Source: Picosynechococcus sp. PCC 7002 (GTDB lineage: Bacteria; Cyanobacteriota; Cyanobacteriia; Cyanobacteriales; MRBY01). Taken from it: a stretch of DNA of 64,000 nucleotides. Shown here piece by piece: positions 8,563 to 17,902 of this stretch. The stretch's first letter is position 1, and each line of letters starts with the position of its first letter. The notes beneath the pieces are model-generated. The model was not told the origin of the DNA, ran no database searches, and saw only the letters and a program-made list of their open reading frames with translations. The DNA is taken from positions 806,001 to 870,000 of the forward strand of contig NZ_CAWLFA010000001.1 of the NCBI RefSeq assembly GCF_963860125.1, read 5' to 3'. The position numbers were made by a program, and so were the translations under genes.

Positions 8563-10644
8563 ATGCCTAAGCAAATTATTATTGCAGAGCAGCATCAGAT
8601 TGCTGCCGTTTTTTGGGAAGACCAAATCCAAGAAATTGTCGTATCCACCGGTGCCCAACAGGTCGGTGACATCTATCTCGGTATCGTCGAAAACGTCATT
8701 CCCGGCATTGACGCGGCCTTTGTCAACATCGGTGACACCGAAAAAAACGGTTTCATCCACGTCAGCGATCTCGGCCCCATTCGACTCAGAAAAAATTCCA
8801 GCTCAATCACCGAACTCCTCGAACCCCAACAAAAAGCCTTGGTTCAGGTGATGAAAGAACCCACGGGAAACAAAGGGCCACGGCTCACAGGCAATATTAC
8901 CCTCCCCGGTCGCTACGTCGTCCTGATGCCCTACAGCAAAGGAGTTAACCTTTCCCGCCGCATCAGTAGTGATAGCGAACGTAACCGTCTGCGGGCCCTC
9001 GCCGTGCTGATGAAACCTCCCGGCATGGGACTTTTGGTGCGGACTGAGGCCGAAGGTACCGACGAAGAAGCGATCATCGAAGATTTAGAACTGCTCCAAA
9101 AACAGTGGGAAGCGATCCAGCAGCAGGCAAACTACGGCCGTCCCCCGACCCTGATCAACCGCGATGACGACTTTATTCAGCGGGTGCTGCGGGACATGTA
9201 CAGCGATGAAGTGAACCGCATCGTGGTGGATTCTGCCAGCGGTATGAAACGGGTGAAAAGCCAGCTCATGAACTGGGAAGGGGGGAAAGCGCCCGACGGT
9301 TTGTTAATTGATCATCACCGCGAAAAGCAATCGATTCTGGACTATTTCCGGGTGAATGCGGCCATTCGTGAAGCCCTCAAGCCCAGGGTTGAGTTGCCTT
9401 CTGGGGGCTACATCATCATTGAACCCACCGAAGCTTTAACTGTCATTGACGTAAACTCTGGTTCTTTTACTAAATCCGCCACCGCACGGGAAACGGTGCT
9501 TTGGACGAACTATGAAGCGGCCACAGAAATTGCGCGGCAACTGCGGTTACGCAACATTGGTGGGGTAATCGTGGTGGATTTCATCGACATGGATTCTCGC
9601 CATGATCAGTTGAAGTTGCTGGAGCATTTTACAAGTATTCTCAAGGCGGATAAGGCCCGACCCCAGATCGCCCAGTTGTCTGAATTGGGTTTGGTAGAAC
9701 TGACTCGCAAACGGCAGGGTCAAAATATTTATGAACTGTTCGGTAAGCCCTGCGCCCACTGTAATGGCCTCGGTCACTTGGTACATTTACCCGGTGAAGA
9801 GGAACCAGTACCACTCCAGTTAAATATTCTGTCTTCTCTCTCGCTCCAGGGCGGGGCGCGGACACCGGGAGAAAGTCGGCCTGTACTGTCTGGGGGACGG
9901 CGCGGCACCACCAGCCACGGACGACGGATTACATCACGGGTTGCTCGGAGCAAGCTGATTAATGCAGGGAATACGCCTGCGGCAGAGCCGTTAAATCTGG
10001 TGCATCATCCCGATTATCAGGAACAAAGCAGCAATAATAATAATCGTCGTCGTCGCCGGCGATCGCCAGAGGTTTCGAGTAAGCCGGTGCTCCGGGACGA
10101 AAAAGAAACCCAAGATAATGGTGGCGATCGCCCCTCTGCTGAGACGCCAACAAAAGAAAAAAAAGAAACAAAAACGTCTTCGCCCCAAGACAACAGCAAT
10201 ACGTCTTCCCGCTATGACCGCCGCGAACGGAGCCGTTACCGCCGTGACGAGCCCAAAGAAACCGTCCAGGTGGAAATGACGGAGCAGGAAAAAAATGTCT
10301 ATGCCCTGATTGGGGTATCCCCCCTGGTGCGTTTAGACGCTGCTGGGAAAAAAGACCCCCGCTCAACGATTATCGAAATTGTGCGACCGGGAAGCGCCAA
10401 AGAAACCGATGCCACTTCGGAAAAGGTAACACCAGTCGAAAATTTAGAGCCGCAACAACTCCAGATTGAGACCCCTGAAACTGGAGAGGTCGCCCCCGAA
10501 GCAGACGACACAGCTCCCCAAACTGCTCAACCCGTAGAAACAAAAGTTTCACCCCAGGCGGAACCGGAAGCAGCAGAAAAAGACGCTGAAGAAAAAACCA
10601 ATGGCCGTCGCCGTCGCCGTCGCCGTTCTTCCGCCAGTAGTTAA
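8563..10644 (+). CDS. rne: ribonuclease E/G, cyanobacterial type
   Basis: This 693-residue endoribonuclease governs mRNA turnover and rRNA/tRNA processing. The catalytic half (1 to about 410) has an S1-like start (VGDIYLGIVENVIPGIDAAF), the metal-site motif TVIDVNSGSFTKSATARE, IGGVIVVDFIDM, and the zinc-link CAHCNG. The C-terminal half is low-complexity and charged, with two arginine clusters, one at about residues 498-503 and one near the very end (RRRRRRRR followed by SSASS). The terminal Arg cluster is the known cyanobacterial PNPase-docking signal. AGGA precedes the ATG. A strong terminator follows, so mazG is a separate unit. Confidence 0.95.
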   Translation: MPKQIIIAEQHQIAAVFWEDQIQEIVVSTGAQQVGDIYLGIVENVIPGIDAAFVNIGDTEKNGFIHVSDLGPIRLRKNSSSITELLEPQQKALVQVMKEPTGNKGPRLTGNITLPGRYVVLMPYSKGVNLSRRISSDSERNRLRALAVLMKPPGMGLLVRTEAEGTDEEAIIEDLELLQKQWEAIQQQANYGRPPTLINRDDDFIQRVLRDMYSDEVNRIVVDSASGMKRVKSQLMNWEGGKAPDGLLIDHHREKQSILDYFRVNAAIREALKPRVELPSGGYIIIEPTEALTVIDVNSGSFTKSATARETVLWTNYEAATEIARQLRLRNIGGVIVVDFIDMDSRHDQLKLLEHFTSILKADKARPQIAQLSELGLVELTRKRQGQNIYELFGKPCAHCNGLGHLVHLPGEEEPVPLQLNILSSLSLQGGARTPGESRPVLSGGRRGTTSHGRRITSRVARSKLINAGNTPAAEPLNLVHHPDYQEQSSNNNNRRRRRRSPEVSSKPVLRDEKETQDNGGDRPSAETPTKEKKETKTSSPQDNSNTSSRYDRRERSRYRRDEPKETVQVEMTEQEKNVYALIGVSPLVRLDAAGKKDPRSTIIEIVRPGSAKETDATSEKVTPVENLEPQQLQIETPETGEVAPEADDTAPQTAQPVETKVSPQAEPEAAEKDAEEKTNGRRRRRRRSSASS

Positions 10645-10667
10645 AACCCAATTACCGTTAACCTAAG

Positions 10668-10689
10668 GCAGTGGCAACACTGCTTTTTT
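10668..10689 (+). terminator. Rho-independent terminator after rne
   Basis: GCAGTG and CACTGC form a perfect 6-bp stem around a GCAA tetraloop and are followed by six T. It lies about 25 bp past the rne stop. Confidence 0.9.
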
Positions 10690-10745
10690 CTTTTGGGGGT
10701 GTTTTCGCCCCCTCACTCTGACCCCAAAAATTCCCTTAAAAAGCT

Positions 10746-11582
10746 ATGGCACCGAAACAAACGACCGACGCAATCCTAACGGCTCTACAACATTTAATTG
10801 AAGTTGTCGCCCAATTGCGATCGCCCGCTGGTGGTTGTCCCTGGGACTTAGAACAGACACCCCAAACCTTGATTCCCTACGTGATCGAAGAAGCCTATGA
10901 AGTTGTCCATGCTCTCCGCCAGGATGACCAACAGGCGATCGCCGAAGAATTAGGGGATCTCTTACTGCAAGTCGTTTTACAAGCCCAAATTGCCCAGGAA
11001 TACGGCCACTTCAGCCTCCAGGAAGTCGCCGAAGGCATTAGCGAAAAATTAATTCGCCGTCACCCCCACGTGTTCGGTGAAACCAGTGCCAGCACCGTCG
11101 CTGAAGTCCGTCAAAACTGGGAGACCATCAAGGCCGAGGAAAAAGGCGAATCCCCGCAAACTGTGCCCCAGCTCAGCCGTAAATTAGACCGCTATAACAG
11201 CACCCTCCCACCATTGATGGCGAGCCTAAAAATGTCCGAAAAAGCTGCCGCCGCCGGATTTGAATGGGAAAACATTGGGGAAGTGTGGGCGAAATTTGAG
11301 GAAGAACTCCAGGAATTTCGCGAGGCACTCCAAACTGAGAACAAGGCCCATCAACAGGCTGAACTCGGCGATCTACTATTCACCGTCGTCAATTTAGCCC
11401 GGTGGTATGATCTCGATCCCAATGGGGCGCTCCACGGCACCAACAACCGCATGGTGCAACGCATTTCTTTGATGGAAAAGCTTGCAGATAAGTACCTGAC
11501 AGATTACTCCCTCGCAGAACTAGAAACCCTTTGGCAACGGGCAAAACAACATCTCCACCAAAGCATTGATTCTTCCGACTAG
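10746..11582 (+). CDS. mazG: nucleoside triphosphate pyrophosphohydrolase MazG
   Basis: MazG hydrolyses NTPs and dNTPs to monophosphates plus pyrophosphate, clearing damaged nucleotides and affecting (p)ppGpp-linked responses. The 278 residues contain two MazG repeats. The first (about 18-110) has CPWDLEQTPQTL, EEAYEV and EELGDLLLQVV. The second (about 160-245) has FEEELQEFREAL and AELGDLLFTVV. These supply the ExxE...ExxD magnesium sites. Length and arrangement match the E. coli-type enzyme. It appears monocistronic. An inverted repeat GTGGCTT/AAGCCAC at 11628-11654 lies downstream without a T tract. Confidence 0.93.
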   Translation: MAPKQTTDAILTALQHLIEVVAQLRSPAGGCPWDLEQTPQTLIPYVIEEAYEVVHALRQDDQQAIAEELGDLLLQVVLQAQIAQEYGHFSLQEVAEGISEKLIRRHPHVFGETSASTVAEVRQNWETIKAEEKGESPQTVPQLSRKLDRYNSTLPPLMASLKMSEKAAAAGFEWENIGEVWAKFEEELQEFREALQTENKAHQQAELGDLLFTVVNLARWYDLDPNGALHGTNNRMVQRISLMEKLADKYLTDYSLAELETLWQRAKQHLHQSIDSSD

Positions 11583-11825
11583 TCTTCAGTAATTTCGTTA
11601 CCTTAGGGCACTGTGAGGGTTGTTAAAGTGGCTTGACTGCTCGCTCTAAGCCACAATTTCGACAGGATTTATGTAATAATAAACGCCCCAACCTAGACAA
11701 AGAATATGCGATGATATGGTTAAGAAAGTCTATTTTTCCCTATCAGCAAACCAAAAAATAGTTTAGGAACAGAAAACACTATCCCGTTCACCAGCAATCA
11801 ACTCCATTACTTGCCTTAAATAACC

Positions 11826-12776
11826 ATGGATGAAACACAATGGTGGAATAAGCCTTTAATCGGTGAGACCAGTTTTTCAGAAAAAATTGTGAAACTGATT
11901 AGCAAGAAGTCAGTGCCGGAAAAAGTTGTTTTAGCACACCGAAAGTATAATCGCGAAATTAGAGCAAAGGCCTGGCATGTGCAGCGAATCGAACTGAATA
12001 AGTTCGACAATGAAGACTTTTTGACCTATGCCAAAATGCGGGTCTTGATCGAGAAAGAACTTGGCGAGTTTAAGGGTTTAAAACGAATTATTCAGTTTTT
12101 AGAATTGGCTTTAACAGCGGCGGAAAGTTATTTACTGATTTCTGAAACAGAATTACAGTTTCGCAGTCCGCTTCAAAAAAGTATTTACAAATTTATTTCC
12201 CAGGTGCTTGCAACCCAAGATCACCAAACAGTGATCGCTATTCTTCACAAAAAAGTATGGCCTCTGCTCGACCGCATTAAAACAGACAAAGGCCGGATTG
12301 TGCTCCAGGAATATTTAAAGGCGATTGATAATGTCGCCCAATATCCAGATGGACTGGAATTGCTGAGGCTTTTTAAGCAGGCAACCTACAGTTATACGGT
12401 CCTGCGGGCGATTTCTAGTATCTCAAAAACCCTAACAAAATCTGATACTTATGATGTGACGCAGCTCAGTTTACACATTCGTGATAATCAAGATGTTTTC
12501 AATCATTTGACTGAAATTCTCCAAATTCCAGCAGAACATGATAACCCCCGTTCCTATGCACGGATGCTGCAATTTATTGCGTTTAAATATCGTTATCAAA
12601 AAAATGACATCGAATTTCAAGAGTTATTGCAGCGGCTACGGGATTGGCAACTTCCTTATCTAAATATTGTTGATTTGCGAAGAGAGTATTCTGCTCAGGA
12701 TTATAGTTTGCCGCAGGCATTTAAGGAACCAATTCCGGCAGTAGACATTTATGAAAAATACCAACAATATTTATAA
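11826..12776 (+). CDS. conserved hypothetical protein, 316 residues
   Basis: I do not recognise this protein. It is predicted to be almost wholly alpha-helical, soluble and basic in its N-terminal third, with no signal peptide, membrane segment or cysteine cluster. The coding stretch is visibly AT-richer than its neighbours and has no HIP1 octamer, so acquisition from elsewhere is possible but unproven. It sits alone, with 243 bp before it and a convergent GntR-type gene after it, so context gives no clue. Confidence 0.65.
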   Translation: MDETQWWNKPLIGETSFSEKIVKLISKKSVPEKVVLAHRKYNREIRAKAWHVQRIELNKFDNEDFLTYAKMRVLIEKELGEFKGLKRIIQFLELALTAAESYLLISETELQFRSPLQKSIYKFISQVLATQDHQTVIAILHKKVWPLLDRIKTDKGRIVLQEYLKAIDNVAQYPDGLELLRLFKQATYSYTVLRAISSISKTLTKSDTYDVTQLSLHIRDNQDVFNHLTEILQIPAEHDNPRSYARMLQFIAFKYRYQKNDIEFQELLQRLRDWQLPYLNIVDLRREYSAQDYSLPQAFKEPIPAVDIYEKYQQYL

Positions 12777-12814
12777 GCAGCTTTATTCAGCCAAAACTAA
12801 GAATTTCTAGAATA

Positions 12815-13804
12815 TTAGGATTTTTGTAAGGCTTGATGCAGTGACTGTAGTGATGTTTCACTGATGTAATTGTTACAGGGAAATACTTTAGGTCGCTGAC
12901 TAAGACTGGGTTGGAGTCGGCTAATTTGTTGTTGCACGGTTTCCAAGCTAAGGCGATCGCATAAAATCATGTGACTGCGCCGGATTAGCGCCTGGAGACG
13001 AGGCAGATCCGTCGGCGTGCTAGTAATCAGGGTCAGCTCAGTCCCCCGGAGACTATGGATAATGGTGCGGGCAGCATGGAGAATGCCAGGACTCAGGCTC
13101 ACTAGACCGAGGCAGTGGTTGGGGGGAAGCGCTTTGATGTGGGCCAGTTCGGGGCCGTAGTCATGGAGTGTGACCGGGATAATCTGGATATTCGGGGGGG
13201 CGATCGCCGCCACAGCCTGAAGGAAATAGGGGGTAGTAACCAGGGTTGCCGCCGTGACCTGTTCTAAACGTTCGGCCAATGCTTCTAGGGGAACCAGTTG
13301 GATCGGGATGGCGATCGCCTGACTTATTTCTTGCAAAATCCACTGGCCAGCCCCCAATTCCCGCTGGGGAACAGTGATCATCACCTGGGCGGCACAGGCA
13401 AGACGCCAATCAACGGCCTTAGTAAACAGTTGTTGAATTTGGGGCAAACTATAGCCCGCCTCCAACAGTTGCTGAATTGCGTCATCAAAAATAGCCTGGG
13501 GTTGCGGCGACGGCTCTTTAGTGGTTTCGGATGGCGTCGTGGGGGACTGGCGCTGATCCTGAACATAAACCCCTGAGCCGGGAATTAACTTGACGAGGCC
13601 CAGGACTTCAAGCTCCCGGTAAATCTTGCTGATAGTATTGCGGTGGAGTCCGGTCATCATTTCTAATTGCCGCAAACTCGGCAGCCGTTGCTCGCTCGCA
13701 AACTGATGGGAGGCGATCGCAAATTGCAATTGATCCAGGAGCTGTTGGGACGCAGGGATTTCGCTATCGGGCTGAATGTGGAAAGAAAACATGGGGGACT
13801 TCAC
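12815..13804 (-). CDS. GntR-family transcriptional regulator
   Basis: This 329-residue protein has an N-terminal GntR winged helix (about 15-85). It includes QLLDQLQFAIASHQFASEQRLPSLRQLEMMTGLHRNTISKIYRELEVLGLVKLIPGSGVYV, the classic recognition helix followed by the GSGVYV wing. The C-terminal 220 residues are an alpha/beta ligand-sensing part unlike the PLP domain of MocR proteins; its ligand is unknown. The start GTG has GGAGGAG about 11 bases upstream; an ATG four codons later is an alternative. It is not in an obvious operon, and its target is not evident. Confidence 0.85.
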   Translation of the reverse strand: MKSPMFSFHIQPDSEIPASQQLLDQLQFAIASHQFASEQRLPSLRQLEMMTGLHRNTISKIYRELEVLGLVKLIPGSGVYVQDQRQSPTTPSETTKEPSPQPQAIFDDAIQQLLEAGYSLPQIQQLFTKAVDWRLACAAQVMITVPQRELGAGQWILQEISQAIAIPIQLVPLEALAERLEQVTAATLVTTPYFLQAVAAIAPPNIQIIPVTLHDYGPELAHIKALPPNHCLGLVSLSPGILHAARTIIHSLRGTELTLITSTPTDLPRLQALIRRSHMILCDRLSLETVQQQISRLQPSLSQRPKVFPCNNYISETSLQSLHQALQKS

Positions 13805-13952
13805 ACGTAAAGGATCTCCTCCATCAAACCGAAAAAATGCCTGGGCGATCGCCTAAATGGTTGAATATTGGCATAAAAAAATTCCCCAAAAGTTGAGGAA
13901 TAAAATAGCCAATTTACCTGGCCGAGCAAAAATACCAGGGCGCTATGCAAAA

Positions 13953-14966
13953 TTAGACATTTAAGAAAGGATGGGGTTCGCTGACATTTTCAACCCACTT
14001 GCGGGGTGGAGCCGCCCGACGAATATTGCGCCAAATCTGCGTTGCGGCCAAGGTACCATCCGCCACCGCCACAGAGACTTGATTGAGGCCTTTCTTGAGA
14101 TCACCCAGGGCAAAAATTCGCTCATGGGTCGTTTGACACATATTGTTGGTCACGAGGTTTTCACCGTCCCACTCCAAACCATCGATCCCTTTCAAATAGT
14201 CGTTGTAGTAGGTCGAGCCCATATTCACCAAACCTGTCGTGGCTTCGACGATAGTGCCATCTTCGAGTTCAACACCGCTCATCTTGTGATTTTCGCCGTG
14301 GAATTTCACAATTTTTTGTTCGTAGAGGGGATAGCCGTGTTCAGCAAGCTTTTCTTTCATTTCATCGCTCACTTCCACGAGGCCATGGGTCAACACGGAG
14401 ATGTAGGGGGTAAACCAATTTAAGACGAAAGCCGCGTTGATCTGTCCTTCGGTGCCCGCAATGACGACCGCCTTTTGATCCCACATATCGAAGCCATCGC
14501 AGATCATGCAGACATGGAGCGTATAGCCAGCATAATCATAGACATTTTGCATATCATCGGTTTCGGGGAGATTGTCGATGATGCCAGAGGCGGCGACTAC
14601 ATATTTACTGTGGAAAACAGGATAGCTACTATTTTTTCTGCCAACTTTGACTTTGACGGCGAAGGTTTCACCTTCATCAGTAACTTCTTCGACATAACCC
14701 CGCAGGTGATCCGCCCCCCAATCAATGGCCTGCTTGGTGCTCTGGAGGATAATATCTCGCCCAGGAGTTTCTGGGTCTAAGCCGACATAGTTGCGGAGAT
14801 CTTGCATCCAGAAGGAGCGGCCCCTGCCTTTTTCGACGATGAGGCACTTCAGGCCATAGCGGGCGAGGTAAATTGCAGCGGATAAACCACCCATGCCGCC
14901 CCCCACAATAATGGCATCATAGACGGTATCTAAACGGGTTTCGAGGTTTTTACTAGAAAGCTTCAT
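13953..14966 (-). CDS. thioredoxin-reductase-like flavoprotein lacking an NADPH site (DTR/DDOR-like)
   Basis: This 337-residue protein has the two-domain fold of low-Mr thioredoxin reductase. It has an FAD dinucleotide motif GGGMGG (22-27), a redox CMIC pair (C153, C156, followed by DGFD as in thioredoxin reductases) and a C-terminal FAD motif FALGDLKKG. The usual NADPH signature is missing: where GGGDSA is expected there is GTEGQ (171-175), and HRR is replaced by LTHG. This fits the pyridine-nucleotide-independent reductases described from cyanobacteria (ferredoxin-linked FFTR/DTR, or diflavin DDOR). Which of these it is cannot be settled by eye. ATG 14966 is chosen over an upstream TTG. The peroxiredoxin gene lies 118 bp upstream on the same strand. 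Confidence 0.8.
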   Translation of the reverse strand: MKLSSKNLETRLDTVYDAIIVGGGMGGLSAAIYLARYGLKCLIVEKGRGRSFWMQDLRNYVGLDPETPGRDIILQSTKQAIDWGADHLRGYVEEVTDEGETFAVKVKVGRKNSSYPVFHSKYVVAASGIIDNLPETDDMQNVYDYAGYTLHVCMICDGFDMWDQKAVVIAGTEGQINAAFVLNWFTPYISVLTHGLVEVSDEMKEKLAEHGYPLYEQKIVKFHGENHKMSGVELEDGTIVEATTGLVNMGSTYYNDYLKGIDGLEWDGENLVTNNMCQTTHERIFALGDLKKGLNQVSVAVADGTLAATQIWRNIRRAAPPRKWVENVSEPHPFLNV

Positions 14967-15084
14967 GGCAGGGTCCCCCAATGGTTTGGCGGTGGTACGA
15001 GAAATCAAAAAGGCAAAGAAGGCGATCGCCGCCCCCCTTGCCTTAGTCTAAAAAAATTATTTGGTGAGCGTCAGTGATAGAAAC

Positions 15085-15648
15085 TTAGCCAACAAATTCT
15101 TTGCGGGGTTCAGAAACACCAGGAGCAGATTCGCCCTTGATGTAAGCCAGCATGGTATCTGCATCAGATACTTCAAAAGGATCGGTGGGGCAGTTATCAG
15201 AGAAGTCAGGCTCTACAAACATTTTCTTGATTTCGCCATCTTCGACGAGCATGGAGTAGCGCCAAGAACGCATCCCAAAACCGAGGTTAGACTTCTCAAC
15301 GAGCATCCCCATTTTGCGGGTAAATTCACCGTTACCATCGGGAAGGAGGAAGACTTTGTCAGCACCGATCTCCTTACCCCACTTGAACATTACGAAAGCA
15401 TCGTTTACAGACAGACAGATGATTTCATCAACGCCCTGGGCTTGGAATTCGCTATAAAGCTCTTCGTAACGGGGTAAGTGGTTGGAGGAACAAGTGGGCG
15501 TGAAAGCACCAGGCAGGGAGAAAAGAACAACTTTCTTGCCACCGAAAATGTCAGCGGTGGTTTTGTCTTCCCAACGGTAGGGGTTGGGGCCTTCTACGGA
15601 TTCATCGCGGACGCGGGTTTTGAAGACAACGTCAGGTACTCTAGCCAT
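15085..15648 (-). CDS. type II (Prx5-like) peroxiredoxin
   Basis: This 187-residue thiol peroxidase reduces H2O2 and alkyl hydroperoxides. The peroxidatic loop PGAFTPTCSS places the catalytic cysteine at 53; further cysteines at 78 and 153 could resolve it. The family's RYSMLVEDGEI and DPFEVSDADTML blocks are present. The start has AGAGG just upstream. It precedes the NADPH-less thioredoxin-reductase-like flavoprotein, which suggests that the flavoprotein, alone or through a thioredoxin, recycles this peroxidase. Confidence 0.92.
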   Translation of the reverse strand: MARVPDVVFKTRVRDESVEGPNPYRWEDKTTADIFGGKKVVLFSLPGAFTPTCSSNHLPRYEELYSEFQAQGVDEIICLSVNDAFVMFKWGKEIGADKVFLLPDGNGEFTRKMGMLVEKSNLGFGMRSWRYSMLVEDGEIKKMFVEPDFSDNCPTDPFEVSDADTMLAYIKGESAPGVSEPRKEFVG

Positions 15649-15750
15649 GTGGACCTCTTGGATAGTGTGATAACAGAAAATTTTAGGAAAGGTCTCAACC
15701 TTTCTTAATAAGCCAGAATAATTCTTATTTAGGAATAAGTCAAGATTCTT

Positions 15751-17727
15751 TTAGGGGTAAAAGGGAAAGGCGAAGGGAATCAGAACACAGGACACGGCCC
15801 AAAACAGGAGGTTCAAGGGAATCCCGACCCGGAAATAATCGGTGAATTTATAGCCCCCTGGCCCGTAGACCATCAAATTAGTTTGGTAGCCGATGGGAGT
15901 CGAAAAACTCGCCGAAGCGCCGATCATGATCGCAATCACAAAAGGCATCACATCCACACCGAGGGTATTGGCTAAAGATACTGAAATGGGGAACATTAAC
16001 GCTGCTGCGGCATTGTTGGTAATTAATTCTGTGAGGAGGGTCGTAATGCCGTAGACGACAACCAGGGTGGGCCAAGGGTTGTCTCCGGCCAGTTGCAGGA
16101 GATTGGCGGCGATCGCCCCGGCAGCCCCGGTCGTTTCTAAGGCTTTCCCCAAACCAAAGGCGGCCCCGATCACGAGCAACACAGACCATTCAATACTTTT
16201 GAGGGAACGACTGGGGGAACAGCAACCGAAAACAATCATGGCGATCGCCGCTAGGGTTGCCGCCTTTAACATCGAGAGCCAACCGAACACCACACAAACC
16301 ACCATCACGAGCAGAATTCCCAGGGCCAGGGGAGCACGGTCATGGCGCATCGGCTCCGAATCAGGAATTTCACTGACTAAATAGAAGTCCCGGGAACCCC
16401 GTTGCTGCTCCAAAAAAGTGGGATGGGTTTCGAGTAATAAGGTATCCCCTGCCAACAGACGCATTTCCCCGATTTTTCCCTTGAGGCGCTCCCCGTTGCG
16501 GGCCACGGCTAAAACGACGGCATTATAGCGACTGCGAAACTTTCCTTCCCGGATCGTTTGTCGGATTAGCGGACAGGTATTGGAAACAACCGCCTCAATT
16601 AGGCAACGTTCAGAGCGGGGAGTATCTAATTTAAAAACTTGATCCGTGGCTGGCTGTAACCCCCGGAGTCGATTGAGGTCGAGGATCGAATCCACTGCCC
16701 CGACAAAAACTAACTGATCTTTTTCCTGCAAAACTTCGCGCGGGCTGACCGCTGGCAACACTAAGGAATCCCGCACCACTTCAATCAGGTACAGGTTTGG
16801 CAAATTTCGTAGCCCAGCTTCTTCAATACTTTTGCCAATGAGGGGACTATTTTCGTGGACAACCATTTCCACGGTGTATTGCCGCAGATCGTCTTGGTCA
16901 CTAATGGCCGGTTTGCGCTCTGGTAGTAGCCAACTGTGACTCAGCATTAGAAAGGTCACACCGGCGATCGCACAGGGTAATCCCACCAAGGCAATATCAA
17001 AGAGGCCGAGACCGGCATGGTCTGTTTCGGCAATCAAGAGGCCATTGACCACCAGGTTTGTACTGGTACCAATTAAAGTACAGACGCCCCCAAAAGAAGC
17101 GGAATAACTTAGGGGCAACATCAATTTTGAGGGGCTAATGCGCAGCTTACGGCACCACTCGTTCACTACCGGGATAAACATCGCCACTACGGGAGTGTTA
17201 TTTAGAAAAGCACTCAGGCCCATCACCGGCACCATCAACCGCATCAAGGCCGCAGACTCTCCTTTCGGCAGTCCTAAAACCCGCTGGGAAATCCAACTGA
17301 GAGAGCCGGTTTGTTGCAAGCCAGTCACCACGAGATAAAGCACCGCAATGGTCGCCAAACCTTCGTTACTAAACCCGGCGAGGGTAGTACTCGTATCAAG
17401 CACCCCCGTCAGCAGCAAGGCTCCCAAGGCACCAAGGAAAATCACCTCGGCAGGGAGAGGCGTCAGGGCATTTAGAAGAAAGGCCACCAGGGTCAGACCG
17501 AGGGTCAACCAACCTTGCCAACCCAAACCGAAGAAAGCCGCCTCCCCCAAAGAAGGCAACTGCGCAAACATTGCCATCGAAAATCCTCCAGCACATAGAA
17601 CGCTTAGCATGGGCGCCGTTGAAAAGAACTTAGTCGTTTTTATGACATTAAAGGGCAGAATCGCGTCCCAAGTTCGGGGCGATCGCCAGGACTGAAAAAA
17701 AGATTTAGAAATCTGAAACAAAGGCAT
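15751..17727 (-). CDS. SLC13/DASS-type permease with two RCK_C (TrkA-C) domains
   Basis: This 658-residue inner-membrane anion transporter has a first membrane half (about 50-275) with SFGGVCTLIGTSTNLVVNGL, a substrate/sodium loop typical of SLC13 carriers. Two TrkA-C domains follow (about 285-460, e.g. SPLIGKSIEEAGLRNLPNLYLIEVVR). A second membrane half (about 475-655) carries ASFSTPIGYQTNLMVYGPGGY. Substrates in the family are sulfate, dicarboxylates, phosphate or arsenite. Divergent transcription from the sulfate ABC operon, with a shared region of about 175 bp, favours sulfate. Confidence 0.85.
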   Translation of the reverse strand: MPLFQISKSFFQSWRSPRTWDAILPFNVIKTTKFFSTAPMLSVLCAGGFSMAMFAQLPSLGEAAFFGLGWQGWLTLGLTLVAFLLNALTPLPAEVIFLGALGALLLTGVLDTSTTLAGFSNEGLATIAVLYLVVTGLQQTGSLSWISQRVLGLPKGESAALMRLMVPVMGLSAFLNNTPVVAMFIPVVNEWCRKLRISPSKLMLPLSYSASFGGVCTLIGTSTNLVVNGLLIAETDHAGLGLFDIALVGLPCAIAGVTFLMLSHSWLLPERKPAISDQDDLRQYTVEMVVHENSPLIGKSIEEAGLRNLPNLYLIEVVRDSLVLPAVSPREVLQEKDQLVFVGAVDSILDLNRLRGLQPATDQVFKLDTPRSERCLIEAVVSNTCPLIRQTIREGKFRSRYNAVVLAVARNGERLKGKIGEMRLLAGDTLLLETHPTFLEQQRGSRDFYLVSEIPDSEPMRHDRAPLALGILLVMVVCVVFGWLSMLKAATLAAIAMIVFGCCSPSRSLKSIEWSVLLVIGAAFGLGKALETTGAAGAIAANLLQLAGDNPWPTLVVVYGITTLLTELITNNAAAALMFPISVSLANTLGVDVMPFVIAIMIGASASFSTPIGYQTNLMVYGPGGYKFTDYFRVGIPLNLLFWAVSCVLIPFAFPFYP

Positions 17728-17902
17728 AGAGAAGGGTTGACAGCTTAGAACGGATTGCCATGCACCCTTGGCAGGGTCAATTTTTTTTCAACTCTCATCA
17801 TGACACAGCAGAGAATGATTCAAGATTGAATTTAAAATGAATTGTAATTTAAACAGGACTAGATTATGATTGGCTATCAATTCAAAAGAAATTGAATCAA
17901 AA
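17728..17902. promoter_or_regulatory. shared divergent promoter region, SLC13 permease / sbpA
   Basis: These 175 bp separate two start codons facing away from each other and must contain both promoters. It is AT-rich near sbpA. I could not assign a specific operator. Co-regulation by sulfur status is inferred from the genes it serves. Confidence 0.5.

Noticed and set aside
11628..11654. Stem GTGGCTT/AAGCCAC after mazG as a Rho-independent terminator.
   Set aside because: No T tract follows on either strand, so termination here is not supported.
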